Shown here: positions 61,635 to 64,000 of the stretch, one piece after another | How positions within the stretch are numbered: position 1 is the stretch's first letter | Layout: each line of letters begins with the position of its first letter | Origin: Lachnospiraceae bacterium UBA4338 | GTDB lineage: Bacteria; Bacillota; Clostridia; Lachnospirales; Lachnospiraceae | Direction of reading: 5' to 3' | Length of the DNA stretch: 64,000 nt | Assembly (NCBI GenBank): GCA_002393735.1 | Contig: DGTK01000013.1 | Coordinates: 1 to 64,000 of the forward strand | Notes under the pieces: model-generated | Databases searched by the model: none | What the model saw: the letters and a program-made list of their open reading frames with translations, nothing else | What the model was told of the DNA's origin: nothing | Translations under genes and position numbers: made by a program

Positions 61635-64000
61635 TTATCCCATGAATCTCTTAAGGTATTTAAGATACTTAAGACCTATCCTGGACCAGCTAAAGCCAAG
61701 ATCCTTAAGTACTGCTACCGTATATTCATTACTCATCGGGACATTTCTTGACTTGGATGCAATGGAACTGTAGAAGGACAGCACTGCCACATCCTTGTCA
61801 TATATTTTCTCCTTTAAGAGCTTATCATATAATTCCTTAGGCACCTGTTTACACTTAAAGAGGAGTTTGCTTGATAACTTCTCGATGGTGAAAAGATGAG
61901 GATTATATAAATGATAAATATTATTAATTCTGTTATGAAGCACAAGTCTTACATAGGCATCAGCACATTCATCAACTGCGGTGAAGTCCATAGGGAACTG
62001 GGCAATCTCAGGGCTGAATAATCTTGCCTTAAAGAGGCCTCTTGCTCTTCCCACAAAGCCGTTATCTCCCGCATTCTTCTGGAACATACCGTCCGACATT
62101 CTCCAGGTAAGATTACCAATACGGTAAATGTTGGCCTTAAGACCTTCGGAACGAGCCTTAAGCACTGCTTCTTCTGCCTTATATTTGGAATGAATATAAA
62201 CATTCTGAACATAGTCCTGTCCGATATCTAAGATAAATTCATCAAAGACCTGATCGGTTTTTGGAATTGAAACAGTACCCACACCATTAACAGATGCTGT
62301 TGATGTATAATGAAGCACTGCCTTGGCATCCTTACAGAAATTAATTACATTCTGTGTACCCTTAACATTGGTTCTTTCAAAATCTTCATAATGACCTGCA
62401 TGATGTACATTGGCTGCAGTATGAATAACTGTATCAACCTTATGTACCAGGATTTCATATTCTTCATCACTTAAACCAAACTTAGGTTTTTCTATATCGC
62501 CCTTAACAACTTTATATTTAAAATATTTATACTTATCAGGGAAATACCTTCCCAGAGTCTGACGAAGTCTATCTTCATTTCTTACAAGACATACAACATT
62601 TAAGTTTCTTGAAAGAAGTTCTCTCAAGATGTGAGCGCCAAGGAAACCTGTGGCACCTGTCAAGAGAATTCTCTTATTGGTCGGATTATAAAAGAGGTTG
62701 GCATTTTGCTTAATAAGTTCATTAACATCCACACTTCTGTCATCTTCCACTGCCTCATCATTATTGGCCATATATCTTGCAAGGGCCTTAGGTGTCGGGA
62801 ATTCATAGATTTCCTGAGCATCCACGCCAAGCATTGCTGCTATTTCAAAAGCAGATAAGGAATCGCCACCCATCTCAAAGAAGTCATTTAGAATACCAAC
62901 CTTCTTATTAAGCACTCTTTCATAGGCATCGACTATTCTCTTCTCAGCCGCGTTGGTGGGCTCCACATATTTAACTTCATTCTTGCCAAGTTGTTCATTA
63001 ATAAGCTTCATTAATTCATGACGCTTAATCTTCATTGTAGTTGTCTTCGGAAACTCTTTATGAGTGAAATTAATGAATGTTACCTTCTTGTAAGTTGGCA
63101 TGGATTCATTGATTTTCTTAATCTCATTTTCAATGACTTTCTTCTTCTCCCTGTCTCCCGGATTATTCGGAAGCACAAGCACGCAGAGTCTTCCCTTGTC
63201 CGCATAAACAAAGGAATCCTTAACTCCGTCAATTACATTGAATCTGTCCTCAAGTTCCTCAGGATAAATATTCTTACCATTATCAAGAATGATGATATTC
63301 TTGCATCTTCCTGTTATATATAAAAATCCGTCTTCATCCACATGTCCCAAATCGCCTGTATGGAACCATCCGTCCTTGATAACCTCTTTGGTTGCCGCCT
63401 CGTTCTTGTAGTAGCCAAGCATTACGCCGCTACCCTTAACCACAACCTCGCCGTTATCAATATCAAGTTCCATGGTTCTGATTGGCTTACCAACAGAGCC
63501 TACCCTGTTAAACTCAGGATTATTTGCTGCAACCAGTGGTGCGCACTCAGTTAAGCCATAACCCTGGTATACATTAATTCCAAACTGGTCAAAATACTCG
63601 CATATTTCAGCTCTTAAAGCAGCTCCCCCGACTACCACATTGGTAAGTCTGCCACCAAATTTATCAATAAGGGATTTGAAGATTCTTCTTCTGGCGTCGA
63701 TTTTGAGCTTTGATAATCTCTTAACCGTCTTGTATCCACGGTTCATTTTCTTTCTTGTTTTGGAGTCTTCCTCAGCCTCTTTAATCTTCTTATAGAAAAC
63801 CTCTGCAATTGCAGGCACAATCAGGATAACTGACGGTTTGAAGAAGTTCATGTTATCCACGATTTTTTCAAGTTTATCATTTATACAGATAGTCGCGCCG
63901 TAGGCTAAAATACCCAGGTTATCAACTGTCAGCTCAAATGTATGATTAATAGGAAGTACGCTTAAGACCACCTTCTCGCCATCCACATTTGATGCATAAT
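61635..64000 (-). CDS. Adenylation-carrier-thioester reductase protein (carboxylic acid reductase-like), open at window edge
   Basis: The frame runs through base 64000, so the N-terminus lies outside; the GTG at 63986 is internal. Visible parts: the second half of an acyl-adenylating domain (SVLPINHTFELTVDNLG, YQGYGLTECAPLVAAN, GWFHTGDLGHVDEDGF, the catalytic Lys near TTTMKIKRHELM), a carrier domain with the phosphopantetheine Ser in FFEMGGDSLSAFEI, and a Lys2-type reductase (LLTGATGFLGAHILRELLS, YIHSKYKAEE). It would activate a carboxylic acid, load it on the carrier and release it as aldehyde or alcohol with NAD(P)H. The adenylation domain resembles long-chain acyl-CoA synthetases more than amino-acid-specific ones, so a fatty acid is likely. 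It stands first in the lipid-like operon. Confidence 0.9.
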   Translation of the reverse strand, partial: YASNVDGEKVVLSVLPINHTFELTVDNLGILAYGATICINDKLEKIVDNMNFFKPSVILIVPAIAEVFYKKIKEAEEDSKTRKKMNRGYKTVKRLSKLKIDARRRIFKSLIDKFGGRLTNVVVGGAALRAEICEYFDQFGINVYQGYGLTECAPLVAANNPEFNRVGSVGKPIRTMELDIDNGEVVVKGSGVMLGYYKNEAATKEVIKDGWFHTGDLGHVDEDGFLYITGRCKNIIILDNGKNIYPEELEDRFNVIDGVKDSFVYADKGRLCVLVLPNNPGDREKKKVIENEIKKINESMPTYKKVTFINFTHKEFPKTTTMKIKRHELMKLINEQLGKNEVKYVEPTNAAEKRIVDAYERVLNKKVGILNDFFEMGGDSLSAFEIAAMLGVDAQEIYEFPTPKALARYMANNDEAVEDDRSVDVNELIKQNANLFYNPTNKRILLTGATGFLGAHILRELLSRNLNVVCLVRNEDRLRQTLGRYFPDKYKYFKYKVVKGDIEKPKFGLSDEEYEILVHKVDTVIHTAANVHHAGHYEDFERTNVKGTQNVINFCKDAKAVLHYTSTASVNGVGTVSIPKTDQVFDEFILDIGQDYVQNVYIHSKYKAEEAVLKARSEGLKANIYRIGNLTWRMSDGMFQKNAGDNGFVGRARGLFKARLFSPEIAQFPMDFTAVDECADAYVRLVLHNRINNIYHLYNPHLFTIEKLSSKLLFKCKQVPKELYDKLLKEKIYDKDVAVLSFYSSIASKSRNVPMSNEYTVAVLKDLGFSWSRIGLKYLKYLKRFMG

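Noticed and set aside
1..64000. rRNA, tRNA, replication origin or phage genes
   Set aside because: I looked for these on both strands and found no sequence I could support; weak cloverleaf-like foldings in AT-rich gaps were not convincing.

Overview
The window reads as chromosomal DNA of an anaerobic Firmicute of the Lachnospiraceae type (Butyrivibrio/Pseudobutyrivibrio/Roseburia-like). The evidence is low to moderate GC, strong GGAGG ribosome-binding sites, a desulfoferrodoxin plus rubredoxin pair, a 2-hydroxyacyl-CoA-dehydratase-type radical system and cytosolic c-di-GMP signalling proteins. The genus is an inference. Nearly all genes are on the minus strand, so the biological order runs from high to low coordinates. 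No rRNA, tRNA or CRISPR was seen.

Region 1 (1-31.1 kb) is a cell-surface polysaccharide locus. It starts near 31.1 kb with a membrane nucleotide-sugar dehydratase, a phosphoglycosyl transferase fused to an SDR epimerase, an O-antigen-ligase-like protein, glycosyltransferases, a Wzy-like polymerase, a Wzz-like co-polymerase, a flippase and a second initiating sugar-phosphate transferase. It ends with a 62-residue orphan protein and a strong terminator at 15.84 kb. A second, more AT-rich unit then begins from an extended -10 promoter at 15.71 kb. It carries six glycosyltransferases, a second Wzx, another Wzy, the FdtA/FdtB pair for a 3-amino-3,6-dideoxyhexose, a sulfotransferase, and a phosphonate module made of a triple-domain PEP mutase fusion and a phosphonoacetaldehyde reductase. 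The unit is cut short at its 3' end by an IS66 element whose right end lies at about base 424.

Region 2 (31.2-36.1 kb) holds a HigB toxin and a HigA antitoxin with an IrrE-type metallopeptidase domain, a membrane EAL phosphodiesterase, and an oxidative-stress group (metallophosphoesterase, desulfoferrodoxin, and a 51-residue rubredoxin).

Region 3 (36.1-47.9 kb) is a signalling block. It has a hybrid histidine kinase with two complete extracellular sensor blocks, a response regulator, a signal-peptide-less BMP-family ligand-binding protein with a Gly/Ala/Asp insertion, an OFA-family MFS transporter with a long structured leader, an HD-GYP phosphodiesterase, and one plus-strand multi-spanning membrane protein. 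A 33-bp sequence is repeated exactly in front of two genes here (36.1 and 44.6 kb).

Region 4 (48.0-56.0 kb) has MurA, a LysM/G5/M23 cell-wall peptidase, a tail-anchored coiled-coil protein, a divergent and apparently shortened PTS Enzyme I ending at a long palindrome, and a cytosolic LacI-type-sensor GGDEF protein.

Region 5 (56.0-64.0 kb) is a candidate ether-lipid operon: an adenylation-carrier-reductase protein (open at the window edge), a tandem BcrAD-type activase with a DUF2229-like part, a 2-hydroxyacyl-CoA-dehydratase-type subunit, and a dGTPase-like HD protein. An identical 14-bp palindrome precedes the activase and the HD gene. The architecture matches what I recall of bacterial plasmalogen synthase (PlsA/PlsR), and I consider this and the phosphonate module the most interesting parts of the window.
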